From contig NZ_CP035280.1 of the NCBI RefSeq assembly GCF_004103695.1, positions 1,364,001 to 1,428,000 of the forward strand: a stretch of 64,000 nucleotides of DNA. Reading direction: 5' to 3'. This stretch comes from Clostridium sp. JN-9. Lineage in GTDB: Bacteria; Bacillota; Clostridia; Clostridiales; Clostridiaceae. Both the position numbers and the translations under genes were made by a program. Positions 25,811 through 35,057 of the stretch are shown here, in pieces. How positions within the stretch are numbered: position 1 is the first letter of the stretch; each line of letters opens with the position of its first letter. A model generated the notes under the pieces. That model saw only the letters and a program-made list of their open reading frames with translations. It was not told the DNA's origin and searched no databases.

Positions 25811-26827
25811 GTGGCTAAGGAAACGGAAAAACTTACTGGTGTGCAAAAGGCTGCAATTTTATTTATTACTTTAGGTCCTGAGGCTTCGGCTAATGTAATT
25901 AAAAAATTACCTGAAAATGAAATACAGAAAATTACCTATGAAATTGCAAATATTACATCAGTAAAGTCAGATGAGAAGGAAAGTATACTTCAGGAATTTA
26001 TGCAGATGAATAAGGCAAAGGACTATATTATTGAAGGCGGGATGGAATATGCCAGGAATATTTTGTCTAAGGCTTTAGGAAGCCAGAGAGCCATGGAGAT
26101 ACTTGAAAAGGTATCAGAAGCAACTCAGCAGTTCAGGCCCTTTGCCATAGCAAGAAAGGCAGATGCTCATCAGCTTTTAAATATTATTCAGGATGAGCAC
26201 CCACAGACAATAGCTCTTATATTGTGTTATCTTCAGCCAGACAAAGCTGCTCAGATAATGTCAGCCTTACCTGAGGAGGTTCAGACTGAGGTTGCGTATA
26301 GAATTGCCTCTATGAGCACAACCTCTCCTGTAGTTGTAAAGGAAATTGAAAAGGTACTGGACAGTAAACTTTCAACAGTAGTGAGATCTGACATGAAGGT
26401 AATAGGCGGAGTTCCAACTCTTGTAAATATCTTAAACCAGGTTGACAGAACCACAGAGAAAAATATTACAGAGGGATTGGAAAAGGAAGATGCAGATATG
26501 GCAGAAAAAATCAAAGAGTCCATGTTTGTATTCGAGGATATTATTACTCTTGACGATGTATCTATTCAAAGAGTACTTAGAGAAGTTGAAAATAAAGAAC
26601 TGGCACTGGCACTTAAGGGCTGCAGTGAAGAAGTGGCAGATTGTATTTACAGGAATCAGTCCAAGAGAGCTGCTGCTGCATTAAAAGAAGATATGGAATT
26701 CTTAGGACCTGTAAGACTTATGGATGTAGAAAAGGCTCAGCAGAAAATCGTAGGAATTATAAGAAGATTAGACGAAGCAGGAGAGATTGTAATATCAAGA
26801 GGTGGAGAAGATGCAATCATCATCTAG
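25811..26827 (+). CDS. fliG: Flagellar motor switch protein FliG
   Basis: FliG (338 aa) couples the stator to the rotor. The N-terminal domain (GVQKAAILFITLGPEAS) binds FliF. A middle EHPQ motif (DEHPQTIALILCYL) and the C-terminal torque helix region (FEDIITLDDVSIQRVLREV) are clear. I chose the GTG at 25811 behind GAGGTGATAA, which overlaps the end of fliF. An in-frame GTG at 25802 would sit inside that site. Confidence 0.96.
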   Translation: MAKETEKLTGVQKAAILFITLGPEASANVIKKLPENEIQKITYEIANITSVKSDEKESILQEFMQMNKAKDYIIEGGMEYARNILSKALGSQRAMEILEKVSEATQQFRPFAIARKADAHQLLNIIQDEHPQTIALILCYLQPDKAAQIMSALPEEVQTEVAYRIASMSTTSPVVVKEIEKVLDSKLSTVVRSDMKVIGGVPTLVNILNQVDRTTEKNITEGLEKEDADMAEKIKESMFVFEDIITLDDVSIQRVLREVENKELALALKGCSEEVADCIYRNQSKRAAAALKEDMEFLGPVRLMDVEKAQQKIVGIIRRLDEAGEIVISRGGEDAIII

Positions 26828-27575
26828 TGTAATTAAGGACAGCAATGTACTTCATCATGGAGAAAGAAAAATAAATACAAAATATGAAGCTAAAAATGAT
26901 AATTCCTATATTGAAAATCTGGATGAGGATGTTAAACAGTCCATGGATAGCTATGAAAGCATAGCTAAAGGTTTAATTGATAATGGAAGAAAAAAAGCAG
27001 ATGTTGTTATACAAAATGCCTTTCAGCAGGCTGAGGAAATCAAAAAGGATGCATATCAGAAAGCATATTATGAAGGAAAAGAAAAAGGTTTTAATGAAGC
27101 ATATGAGGAAGGCTATAAAAAAAATATAGAAAAAGCACGAATTCAGGCTGAAACTATAATTAATAAGGCCAAAGAAAACAGCAATAGTATGATTACCAGT
27201 GCAAAAGAAGAATATTTAAAATATATAAAGGACAAAGAACTTGAAATAAAAAATTTAATCATTACTGTTGTAGAAAGTGTTTTAAAGAGAGAAGCCAAGG
27301 ATCCAAAAGCACTGGATGAAGCTGTTTTTCAGGCTTTAGGTGTAATAAAAAATACAAGTACCTATATAATTAAGACTAATTCTACTTATTATGAAAGTTT
27401 AAAAGATAAAATCCAGTTCTGGAAGGAACAGCTTCCCTTTAAGGGAGATATATTTGTTGTACTTGATAATACTATAAAGGAAGGTACTGCTGAAATACAA
27501 AGGGATAATGGGAAAATAACAGTAAGTATTGATTATTCCTTAGAGAAAGTAAAAGAGGCAATCTTTAACAGGTGA
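26811..27575 (+). CDS. fliH: Flagellar export regulator FliH
   Basis: FliH (254 aa) is the peripheral stalk that holds the export ATPase FliI. It shows a long charged coiled coil with regular Gly spacing (YEGKEKGFNEAYEEGYKK) and the C-terminal FliH/VpsE-like domain (LIITVVESVLKREAKDP). The ATG at 26811 follows GGTGGAG inside the end of fliG, so the two genes overlap by 17 bases. Confidence 0.9.
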   Translation: MQSSSSVIKDSNVLHHGERKINTKYEAKNDNSYIENLDEDVKQSMDSYESIAKGLIDNGRKKADVVIQNAFQQAEEIKKDAYQKAYYEGKEKGFNEAYEEGYKKNIEKARIQAETIINKAKENSNSMITSAKEEYLKYIKDKELEIKNLIITVVESVLKREAKDPKALDEAVFQALGVIKNTSTYIIKTNSTYYESLKDKIQFWKEQLPFKGDIFVVLDNTIKEGTAEIQRDNGKITVSIDYSLEKVKEAIFNR

Positions 27576-27579
27576 TAAT

Positions 27580-28890
27580 ATGTTTTCTTTAGATTTTGAA
27601 AAAATGGCTGCTAGAATTAAAAGTACAAATTTTAATTATATTGAAGGCTCTGTTAAAAAAGTTATAGGATTAACCATTGAAGTTGAGGGTATTAAATCCT
27701 TTGTAGGGGAAGTATGCACCATATATAATGAAAAGGGCACTCCTATTTATTGTGAAGTTGTAGGCTTTAAAGAAAACAATGTAATACTTATGCCCCTTGG
27801 AGAATTAAGTGGTATCTCTCCAGGCTGCAGAGTTGTGCCAAGCGGCAGTCTTTTAAGTGTAAAATGCTCCGATGAATTATTTGGAAAGGTACTTGATGGA
27901 CTTGGAAGACCTTTGGAAAGTGAAGAAGTAAAACATGGCACTATGTATCCCTTAGAAGCAGAGCCACCTAATCCTTTAAAAAGACGAAGAATTAAAAATG
28001 TAATTCCAACAGGTATAAGAGCAATTGATGGCTTTTTAACCTGCGGGGAAGGGCAGAGAATTGGCATATTTGCAGGAAGCGGCGTTGGTAAAAGTACAAC
28101 TCTTGGCATGATTGCAAGATATGCAGAGGCAGATGTAAATGTAATAGCACTTATTGGAGAAAGAGGCAGAGAAGTTCTGGATTTCATTGAAAAGGACCTT
28201 GGGCCTGAAGGATTAAAGAAATCAATAATTGTATGTGCAACTTCTGATAAACCAGCATTAGTAAGGCTTAAAGGTGCATTTACAGCCACAGCTATAGCAG
28301 AATATTTCAGAGATCAAGGCAAAAAGGTAATTCTTATGATGGATTCAGTTACAAGATTTGCCATGGCTCAGAGAGAAGTAGGGCTGGCTATAGGAGAACC
28401 TCCTGCTACAAAGGGATATACTCCATCAGTTTTTGCAATGCTTCCTAAATTAATGGAAAGATCAGGTATGTCGGACAAAGGTTCCATAACAGCATTTTAT
28501 ACAGTACTTGTAGATGGTGATGACTTTAATGAACCAATAGCTGATGCTGTGAGAGGTATATTGGATGGACATATTGTGCTTTCCAGAGCATTGGCAGCTA
28601 AAAATCACTATCCTGCCATAGATGTTTTAAATTCCATAAGCAGACTTATGAATGAAGTAACAGATAGTGACCATAAAAAAGCAGCTGGATTATGCAGAGA
28701 TCTGCTGTCAGCTTATAAAGATGCTGAGGACTTAATAAATATAGGTGCATATGTTAAGGGAAGCAACAAGAGAACTGATATGGCTATTAAATATATAAAT
28801 TCCATTAATGCATATTTAAAGCAGGGAGTAAATGAAAGTACAAAGTTTGAAGATTCTGTTGAAATGTTAAAGGGCATATATGCAAATTAA
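27580..28890 (+). CDS. fliI: Flagellum-specific ATPase FliI
   Basis: FliI (436 aa) is the type III export ATPase. Walker A is AGSGVGKST, preceded by GEGQRIGIF. VILMMDSVTRFAMAQRE carries Walker B, and GEPPATKGYTPSVFAMLPKL is the family catalytic stretch. It lies 4 bases after fliH and 14 before fliJ. Confidence 0.97.
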   Translation: MFSLDFEKMAARIKSTNFNYIEGSVKKVIGLTIEVEGIKSFVGEVCTIYNEKGTPIYCEVVGFKENNVILMPLGELSGISPGCRVVPSGSLLSVKCSDELFGKVLDGLGRPLESEEVKHGTMYPLEAEPPNPLKRRRIKNVIPTGIRAIDGFLTCGEGQRIGIFAGSGVGKSTTLGMIARYAEADVNVIALIGERGREVLDFIEKDLGPEGLKKSIIVCATSDKPALVRLKGAFTATAIAEYFRDQGKKVILMMDSVTRFAMAQREVGLAIGEPPATKGYTPSVFAMLPKLMERSGMSDKGSITAFYTVLVDGDDFNEPIADAVRGILDGHIVLSRALAAKNHYPAIDVLNSISRLMNEVTDSDHKKAAGLCRDLLSAYKDAEDLINIGAYVKGSNKRTDMAIKYINSINAYLKQGVNESTKFEDSVEMLKGIYAN

Positions 28891-28904
28891 AGGAGATTAC
28901 TATT

Positions 28905-29342
28905 TTGGAACAATATAATTTCAGGCTTCAAAAACTTTTAGATATTAGAATAGATTCTGAAGAAAAAAGTAAAAATGAATTTAATTTAGCACAAATTGAA
29001 AAGCAAAAGGTAGAAGAAAAGCTTAATTCCCTAAAAGAAAATTATGATAAATATAAATCTTTAAACAGGAATGAAAGTGTTTTTTATCAAAAGATAAAGC
29101 ACAATTATTTAAATGCTCTAAGTCACAATATTAAAGAAACTAACAGTGAAGTAGAGAAAAAGACCAAAGTAGTTGAAGAAAAAAGAGATAATCTTAAGAA
29201 GAAACAGGTTGAGAGAAAAACTGTAGAAACATTAAAGGAAAAAGGTAAAACAGCTTTCATTAAAGAGCTGAATTTAAAGGAACAAAAACAAAATGATGAA
29301 TTTGCTCTTTATGGATATATAAGAAACCATGGAAGGAGGTGA
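28905..29342 (+). CDS. fliJ: Flagellar export protein FliJ
   Basis: This 145-aa protein is almost wholly an alpha-helical coiled coil rich in Lys and Glu (FRLQKLLDIRIDSEEKSKNEF at the start, abbreviated FRLQKLLDIR). That composition and the place after fliI identify FliJ, the stalk that activates the export gate. The start is a TTG at 28905 behind AAAGGAG. It overlaps the ribosome site of fliK. Confidence 0.87.
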   Translation: MEQYNFRLQKLLDIRIDSEEKSKNEFNLAQIEKQKVEEKLNSLKENYDKYKSLNRNESVFYQKIKHNYLNALSHNIKETNSEVEKKTKVVEEKRDNLKKKQVERKTVETLKEKGKTAFIKELNLKEQKQNDEFALYGYIRNHGRR

Positions 29343-29346
29343 AAAA

Positions 29347-30852
29347 ATGGAGATAAGCGTAATAAGCAATGCAAATGCTGTCAAAAATCAATATCAGCAA
29401 GATACAAACACTGTTAATAACAGCAGCAGCAGCTTTAAAAATACACTAAATAAGTTGTTTTCATCAAATTCTTCTTCAAAAACAGAAAAGGCTGCAGAAA
29501 ATAATCAAAAAAATTTAAAAACAGATAATTCAATTCAGGATAATAGCAGCATAAAGGTCATTTTATCCAAAAACAGCTCAGCTGATGACAAAATAAAGAA
29601 TGCAATATTAGATGCAGCTAAGGCACTTGGATTTAGTGAATTAGATCTGGCTAAAATAAAGAAATTACTTGAAGACAACACAAACATTGTACAGTTACTT
29701 TTAATGTTTACCCAGAATACAAATGCAAATATTAACTTGGAACAGCTTTTAGGTAAAAGCGGCATGGAAGATGTTTTAAAAGAAGTTGATAATGTGCTGG
29801 GTTCAAAGCTGAGCAGTACTGATATGCCAAAATTAAAGGAAAAAATAAGTTCAGAATTATCCAATTTAAATTTAAATCAGCCTTTTAATACAGAAAGCAC
29901 AAAACCTGATAATCCCATTGAGCCATTAATAAAAAAAGCTGTTAATGATTTAAATTTAAAAGTTTCAAATGATGATTTGAAAAATTTAAGCAGTAGAATT
30001 GAAAGCAGAATTGAAAACAATATAGTAAACATTATAAGTAAAAATGTAAATAACATTAGTACACTTAATGTTACATCCAGTGATAGCAGTAAAGACATTA
30101 TTAAAAACTATTTAATTAAACTCTTGAACACTGCAGATACTAAAAATGAGAGTACAGAAGCTGTAGATGTAAACACAAATTTAATTCAGTTAAATGATAA
30201 AACTCAAAAGGAAAATGCTAATTTAATATTAAACTCCAGTGAAACAAAGCAGCAGAACACATCAGATAAAAGCAGCAAGGATGAAATCTTCTTAAGTAAT
30301 TTAGCAGGTAATGACAGCAAAAGCAGCAGTACAAATTTTACAAGAGTTACTAATTTAATAAATCAGCTTACAAATACAAACTCAGTTAATGGCACTGAAA
30401 CTACCCAAAATGCCAATCCTGTATTAAATGCAAATAATATTCAGGAGGACTTTATTCAAACTCTAAAGTTTATGAATACAAATGAACTGCAGCAGCTTAC
30501 AGTTAAAGTAGTGCCTAAGGAACTTGGAGAAGTAGTAATAAATTTAACTCTTCAGGAAGGAAACTTTAAAGCCAATATAACAGCTGCCAATAAAGATGCT
30601 TATAATTTACTAAATGCAAATCTGCAGGATATAAATAGTAAGCTTCAAAATGAAAACATTAAAATACAAAATCTTACATTGAATGTTTACAATGAAGATA
30701 CCACATTCTTTAAGGATGGATCACATAATCAGAAGCAGCATGAAAACAACCATAAAGGTTCACATGTGCAGAATATAAATATTGATGAAGATCAAGCTTC
30801 ACTAAATAGTAATTTAATGGAAGAGAACAATAATGTAAATTTATTTGCTTAG
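29347..30852 (+). CDS. fliK: Flagellar hook-length control protein FliK
   Basis: FliK (about 501 aa) measures hook length and switches export specificity. The N-terminal 380 residues are low-complexity and rich in Asn, Ser and Lys. The conserved C-terminal domain is at about 375-460 (LQQLTVKVVPKELGEVVINL). The ATG at 29347 follows GGAGGTGA; an earlier in-frame ATG at 29329 lies upstream of that site. Confidence 0.9.
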   Translation: MEISVISNANAVKNQYQQDTNTVNNSSSSFKNTLNKLFSSNSSSKTEKAAENNQKNLKTDNSIQDNSSIKVILSKNSSADDKIKNAILDAAKALGFSELDLAKIKKLLEDNTNIVQLLLMFTQNTNANINLEQLLGKSGMEDVLKEVDNVLGSKLSSTDMPKLKEKISSELSNLNLNQPFNTESTKPDNPIEPLIKKAVNDLNLKVSNDDLKNLSSRIESRIENNIVNIISKNVNNISTLNVTSSDSSKDIIKNYLIKLLNTADTKNESTEAVDVNTNLIQLNDKTQKENANLILNSSETKQQNTSDKSSKDEIFLSNLAGNDSKSSSTNFTRVTNLINQLTNTNSVNGTETTQNANPVLNANNIQEDFIQTLKFMNTNELQQLTVKVVPKELGEVVINLTLQEGNFKANITAANKDAYNLLNANLQDINSKLQNENIKIQNLTLNVYNEDTTFFKDGSHNQKQHENNHKGSHVQNINIDEDQASLNSNLMEENNNVNLFA

Positions 30853-30867
30853 AAAGGAGGAACAATA

Positions 30868-31788
30868 GTGGCAGATTCAAATACAATTTCAAATTTTAAC
30901 AATATGGCTACAGTAAAATCCGTAGGACTTTCAAGTGCCACAGAAAATGGTACAAAAATAGTTAAGCAGAGTAATGGCATGGACAAGAATGCATTCTTAA
31001 AAATTTTAGTAGCAGAATTATCTAATCAGGATCCAACACAGGCAAAAGATTCTACTGAATATGTAGCTCAGCTGGCACAGTTTTCATCACTGGAGCAAAT
31101 GGCAAATTTAAATACCACCATGAGCTTTAACGCAGCATCAAATATGGTAGGAAAAACTGTGGGCCTGGATATTGCAGCAAGCGATGGGAATCTATTAAGC
31201 GGGGTTGTTAAAAATGCAGTGAGATCAGGAGATAATATTAAGCTTACAGTAGAAACAAGAGATGGAGAGACCCAGGTTGCCTTAAGCGATGTTTTAGGTG
31301 TGCAGAATACAAACAATACCGATATTGGAAGTGCAGTAAATCTAATAGGAAAAAATATAAGAATTTATAGTAATGATGGTACTAATACCATTTACAATGG
31401 ATCAGTAAAATCAGTGTCAAATTATGATGATGGAATAGCTTTAAAGATAGCTGTAAATAATACAGAAATTGATACACCATTAACTATAGTTTCAGGTAAA
31501 TCTGATAAAAATGATCCTTCTGCCAAAGGCACATATACCGGAACTTCTGATAAATCAATGCAGATAAGATATAATAACAAAAGAAACAGCTATGAATATA
31601 AATATGCTGACAGTACTGACTGGAACAGTGTTAGTGGTAACAGCTTCACAGCAGATGGAATAAATTATTCATTACCGAGATTAAGCCCAATGGAAGATTG
31701 TTTATGGGGTATAAATTTGAAAGTTCCTTCAAAAACCCAGGAAACAAAGGAACTACCATTATCCAATGTAGTTGAAGTTTTAGGTTAA
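30868..31788 (+). CDS. flgD: Hook-capping protein FlgD
   Basis: FlgD (306 aa) caps the growing hook. The diagnostic N-terminal segment is FLKILVAELSNQDP followed by STEYVAQLAQFSSLEQM. The central part holds the tudor/Ig-like hook-cap domain. The C-terminal 90 residues are longer than in the minimal form. The start is a GTG at 30868 behind AAAGGAGG. Confidence 0.93.
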   Translation: MADSNTISNFNNMATVKSVGLSSATENGTKIVKQSNGMDKNAFLKILVAELSNQDPTQAKDSTEYVAQLAQFSSLEQMANLNTTMSFNAASNMVGKTVGLDIAASDGNLLSGVVKNAVRSGDNIKLTVETRDGETQVALSDVLGVQNTNNTDIGSAVNLIGKNIRIYSNDGTNTIYNGSVKSVSNYDDGIALKIAVNNTEIDTPLTIVSGKSDKNDPSAKGTYTGTSDKSMQIRYNNKRNSYEYKYADSTDWNSVSGNSFTADGINYSLPRLSPMEDCLWGINLKVPSKTQETKELPLSNVVEVLG

Positions 31789-31799
31789 GAGAACTAGTT

Positions 31800-32192
31800 A
31801 TGGGATTCAGAGTAATTAATGGAAAGATATATCCTGTAAATCAAATAAGTGACTTAACTCCAAAGGGTAATGAAAAAAACAATACAAGTAAAATAAGCTT
31901 TCAGGATACTTTAAATAAAGCACAAAAAAAGGACAATAAACAGTTTGTCATATCGAATCATGCTGCAGAAAGGCTTAAAAACAGAAACATAAGCTTTAAC
32001 GAAGCAGATATGAACAAAATAAACGAGGGTATTAACAAAGCTAATGAAAAGGGTGCTAATGATTGTCTTATATTATATAAGGATGTAGCCTTAGTCACAT
32101 CCATAAAAAACAGGACCATCATTACAGCAGTAGACAGTAAATCCTCAAAGGATAATGTATTTACAAATATTGATAGTGTAGTTTTATTATAG
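31800..32192 (+). CDS. Flagellar operon protein, TIGR02530 type
   Basis: This 130-aa protein has the recognisable region FVISNHAAERLKNRNISF followed by DCLILYKDVALVTSIKNRTIITAV, shared by small proteins encoded between flgD and flgE in Firmicutes. Its biochemical role is not known. No membrane segment or signal peptide is visible. It begins 11 bases after flgD. Confidence 0.83.
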   Translation: MGFRVINGKIYPVNQISDLTPKGNEKNNTSKISFQDTLNKAQKKDNKQFVISNHAAERLKNRNISFNEADMNKINEGINKANEKGANDCLILYKDVALVTSIKNRTIITAVDSKSSKDNVFTNIDSVVLL

Positions 32193-32242
32193 GCTGGACC
32201 TCTATGAGGAAGCCTTACCTGCGGATTGATAGAAGCAGGCTT
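32191..32242 (+). other. Paired, competing hairpins before flgE
   Basis: Hairpin one is AGGCT-gga-CCTC with GAGG-a-AGCCT (32191-32215). Hairpin two is CCTGC (32218-32222) with GCAGG (32235-32239). AAGCCT (32210-32215) can instead pair with AGGCTT (32237-32242), which would break both. There is no T-run, so this is not a simple terminator. It may control processing or translation of the hook gene. Confidence 0.45.
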
Positions 32243-32275
32243 ACATTAAACAATAAAATAACGGAGGTTAAAAAT

Positions 32276-33295
32276 ATGTTAAGATCAATGTCATCAGCCA
32301 TAACAGGCTTAACTTTAAATCAAACAGCATTGGATGTTATAGGAAATAATATAGCAAACATGGGCACAACAGGTTATAAAGCACAAACATTAACATTTTC
32401 AGACAGCTTAAGTCAAAGCATGAGAGACCCCAATGCACCCAGCCCAACATATGGAGGAAGCAACGGCATCCAAATAGGTCTAGGTGCTGGTATAGCAGGA
32501 GTTAACACTCTTCTAACTCAAGGAAACTTTCAGCCTACATCAAGAAACCTAGACAATGCCATTGATGGAGATGGATACTTTATAGTAGGGGAAGGTCCAA
32601 CAATGTTTGCGCCTGGAGATGGAATTACAGTGGATGCAAATCATAAATTTACTGATAACGGTAATCCAAGTCATGAAGATATTCAATATACCAGAGATGG
32701 ATCATTTAATTTAGATCAGGATGGCAATTTAGTTACAGCTTCTGGCCTGAGAGTTCTAGGCTATTCTATGTTAGACAAAAAGGCTGGAGCAGCGTCCAGT
32801 ATTTCAAACAATGGAACAATAAATTTTGTTAATGCCAATTCGTCTGCAGGAATTAAAGCAGTTTCTGGTACCCTCAGAACATTAAGAATTCCTCAGGTAA
32901 TACAAGAAAATGGAAAAGATGAAAAAGTTAAGAATTTTTCAATTGATAAATCAGGAGTAATAATGGCTGTTCTAGATGATGGTAATACATCCGCTGTTGG
33001 GCAGATTGCTATGGCATCTTTTGCAAATCCTGCAGGACTTGTAAAGCTTGGCAATAATGTTGTACAATCTTCACCAGATTCAGGAGCACCAATTATAAGA
33101 AGTGGATATAAAGATGATAACGATAATTCTAAAGGCTTTGGCAGTATTCAAAATGGTGTCCTGGAAATGTCCAATGTGGATATAGCAGAGCAGTTTACAA
33201 AGATGATAGAAGCTACAAGGTCATTTCAGGCAAATGGCAAAATGATTACCACTGGAGACGAGATTCTACAAGACTTAGTAAATTTAAAGAGGTAA
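32276..33295 (+). CDS. flgE: Flagellar hook protein FlgE
   Basis: This 339-aa hook subunit carries the N-terminal motif IGNNIANMGTTGYKAQ, an internal segment (RNLDNAIDGDGYFIVGEG) of the FlgE/F/G core and the C-terminal NVDIAEQFTKMIEATRSFQANGKM (core NVDIAEQF). The ATG at 32276 follows ACGGAGGT. The frame is open 24 codons upstream, but that part encodes the hairpin region and is not conserved-looking. A 746-bp repeat block separates flgE from flbD. Confidence 0.92.
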   Translation: MLRSMSSAITGLTLNQTALDVIGNNIANMGTTGYKAQTLTFSDSLSQSMRDPNAPSPTYGGSNGIQIGLGAGIAGVNTLLTQGNFQPTSRNLDNAIDGDGYFIVGEGPTMFAPGDGITVDANHKFTDNGNPSHEDIQYTRDGSFNLDQDGNLVTASGLRVLGYSMLDKKAGAASSISNNGTINFVNANSSAGIKAVSGTLRTLRIPQVIQENGKDEKVKNFSIDKSGVIMAVLDDGNTSAVGQIAMASFANPAGLVKLGNNVVQSSPDSGAPIIRSGYKDDNDNSKGFGSIQNGVLEMSNVDIAEQFTKMIEATRSFQANGKMITTGDEILQDLVNLKR

Positions 33296-33383
33296 CTCTT
33301 TAAATTTACAAATAACAAAGATTAAAGAACAAAGAACTTAATCTAAATAACAAAGATTAAAGAACAAAGAACTTAATCTAAAT

Positions 33384-33606
33384 AACAAAGAATAAAGAAC
33401 AAAGAATAAATAATGTAGTTTTTCTTACAGAAAAACTTAAAATCAAATTTGGTTGAATGAATCATGAGTTTTAAGAATCAAATATGATTTCAATTATAGT
33501 TTGATATGTGGCTTTAAAAAGGGATTTGAAAAATCCTAAGCCGGCAGGCTGCCAACAAGTATAAAAATGTAAACTAACAAATATCGGCAATAAAAAATAA
33601 ATTTAA
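33384..33606. repeat. Duplicated intergenic block, copy A
   Basis: The copy runs from 7-mers through a GTTTTTC...GAAAAAC hairpin, a TCATGAG motif, then GGGATTT/AAATCC and AAGCCGGCAGGCT hairpins, to AAAAAATAAAT. Copy B begins 267 bases later. Confidence 0.75.
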
Positions 33607-33650
33607 AGAATAAAGAACTTAATTTAAAGAGCAAAGAACTAAATCTAAAT

Positions 33651-33878
33651 AACAAAGAATAAAGAACAAAGAACAAAGAATAAATAATGTAGTTTTTCTT
33701 TACAGAAAAACTTAAAACTCAATTGATTGAGTGAATCATGAGTTTTAATAACAAAGATGATTGCAATTATAGTGTGCTAGGTGATTCCAAAAAGGGATTT
33801 GAAAAATCCCAAGCCGTCAGGCTGCCCACTATTATATAAACGCAAACTAATAAATATCGATAACAAAAAATAAATTAT
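33651..33878. repeat. Duplicated intergenic block, copy B
   Basis: It has the same order of parts as copy A, with one extra 7-mer. GGGATTTGAAAAATCCC (33794-33810) and AGCC...GGCT (33812-33823) are kept as hairpins although the sequence between them has drifted, which suggests that RNA structure is retained. Confidence 0.75.
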
Positions 33879-34041
33879 AAGTTTTGCCCCTAAAGGCAAA
33901 ACATCCATAACTCTTAACTCTTAACTTTTAACTTTTATCTCTTACCTCTTACCTCTTAGTTCTTAGTTCTTAGCTCTTAGTTCTTACTTCTTAGTTTAAT
34001 TTATTCTTTAATCTTTAAATTAAAAAAGGGAGGGCTGTTAA

Positions 34042-34251
34042 TTGATAAGGCTAACGGGACTAAATCATAAAGAATTTATATTAAACGCTGATCATATTGA
34101 AAAACTGGAGGAGGTTCCTGAAAGTTTAATAACCCTTACTAATGGTAAGAAGTATTTAGTAGAGGACACTATAGATGAAATATTATCTAAAGTATACATA
34201 TATAAGAAGAAGATTTTTACTTTTGGTTATGTGGAGGACAAAAGGCAATGA
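34042..34251 (+). CDS. flbD: Flagellar protein FlbD (SwrD-like)
   Basis: This 69-aa protein matches the FlbD/SwrD family: MIRLTGLNHKEFILNADHIE and ITLTNGKKYLVEDTIDEI. SwrD in Bacillus subtilis raises flagellar power through the stator. The start is a TTG at 34042 behind GGGAGGG. It overlaps motA by four bases, consistent with a stator role. Confidence 0.9.
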   Translation: MIRLTGLNHKEFILNADHIEKLEEVPESLITLTNGKKYLVEDTIDEILSKVYIYKKKIFTFGYVEDKRQ

Positions 34252-35057
34252 AAAATAGGGACTTATTAACGGGGATAGGTATTTTTGCAGGTTTTATGAC
34301 TATTATTTTAGGAATCTTAGGAGGAGGCACCCTGAGAATGTTTTGGGATCTGCCTTCTGTGATTATCACTATTGGAGGATCATTCTGCTCTTTACTTGTT
34401 AATTATTCATTTAGAGACATAAAAAAATTATTTAAGGTTGTTGTTCAGTCTTTCAAAGAGGTTCAGCTGGACAGCATTGAGATAATAAATCAATTTATTG
34501 AAATATCTAAAAAGGCAAGAAGAGAAGGACTTTTATCATTAGAAGATAAAATTTCAGAAATAGATGATGATTTCTTTAAAAAGGGACTCCAAATGGTGGT
34601 AGATGGACTGGAACCTGAAACTATAAGTGATATATTGGAGCTTGAAATTTCCGAAATGGAAAGAAGACATAAACTTGGTTCAGATATGCTGAGGGCATGG
34701 GGAGGTTATGCACCGGCTTTTGGTATGATAGGAACACTTATAGGTTTAATTCAGATGCTGGCTAATTTAACTGATTCAAGTAAAATAGCATCAGGCATGG
34801 CTGTAGCATTAATAACCACATTTTATGGAGCAGTTTTAGCCAATGTACTGCTGAATCCTATGGCACAAAATTTAGTTATAAAAAGCGAAAATGAGGCCGA
34901 GGTCAGGGATATGATGATTGAAGGCATTCTTTCAATTCAGTCCGGAGTAAATCCAAGAATACTGGAGGATAAATTGATCTGTTATTTATCAAAGGAAGAT
35001 AGAATAAAATACAGCCAGGCTAAAACAGTTTCAAGCGGGGTGGCAGAAAATGTCTAG
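34248..35057 (+). CDS. motA: Flagellar stator protein MotA
   Basis: MotA (269 aa) has four membrane helices, a large cytoplasmic loop after helix 2 and the typical AWGGYAPAFGMIGTLIGLIQML region near residues 144-170. With MotB it forms the ion channel that drives rotation. It overlaps flbD and motB. Confidence 0.95.
   Translation: MKNRDLLTGIGIFAGFMTIILGILGGGTLRMFWDLPSVIITIGGSFCSLLVNYSFRDIKKLFKVVVQSFKEVQLDSIEIINQFIEISKKARREGLLSLEDKISEIDDDFFKKGLQMVVDGLEPETISDILELEISEMERRHKLGSDMLRAWGGYAPAFGMIGTLIGLIQMLANLTDSSKIASGMAVALITTFYGAVLANVLLNPMAQNLVIKSENEAEVRDMMIEGILSIQSGVNPRILEDKLICYLSKEDRIKYSQAKTVSSGVAENV

Larger units (their letters stand above)
33303..34020. repeat. Heptad-array element 3, compound, inside the flagellar cluster
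   Basis: A 35-bp unit of five 7-mers (AACAAAG, ATTAAAG and so on) occurs twice without a mismatch (33314-33348, 33349-33383) and starts a third time. Two copies of a roughly 220-bp block follow. A core hairpin GTTTTGCC (33881-33888) / GGCAAAAC (33895-33902) comes next. Then come twelve unbroken 7-mers of the type CTCTTAA, CTCTTAC and TTCTTAG (33911-33994). The left and right arms are partly complementary. No gene is present. Confidence 0.85.

Noticed and set aside
33303-34020. CRISPR array
   Set aside because: The repeats are contiguous 7-mers and 35-mers without unique spacers, and no cas genes are present.
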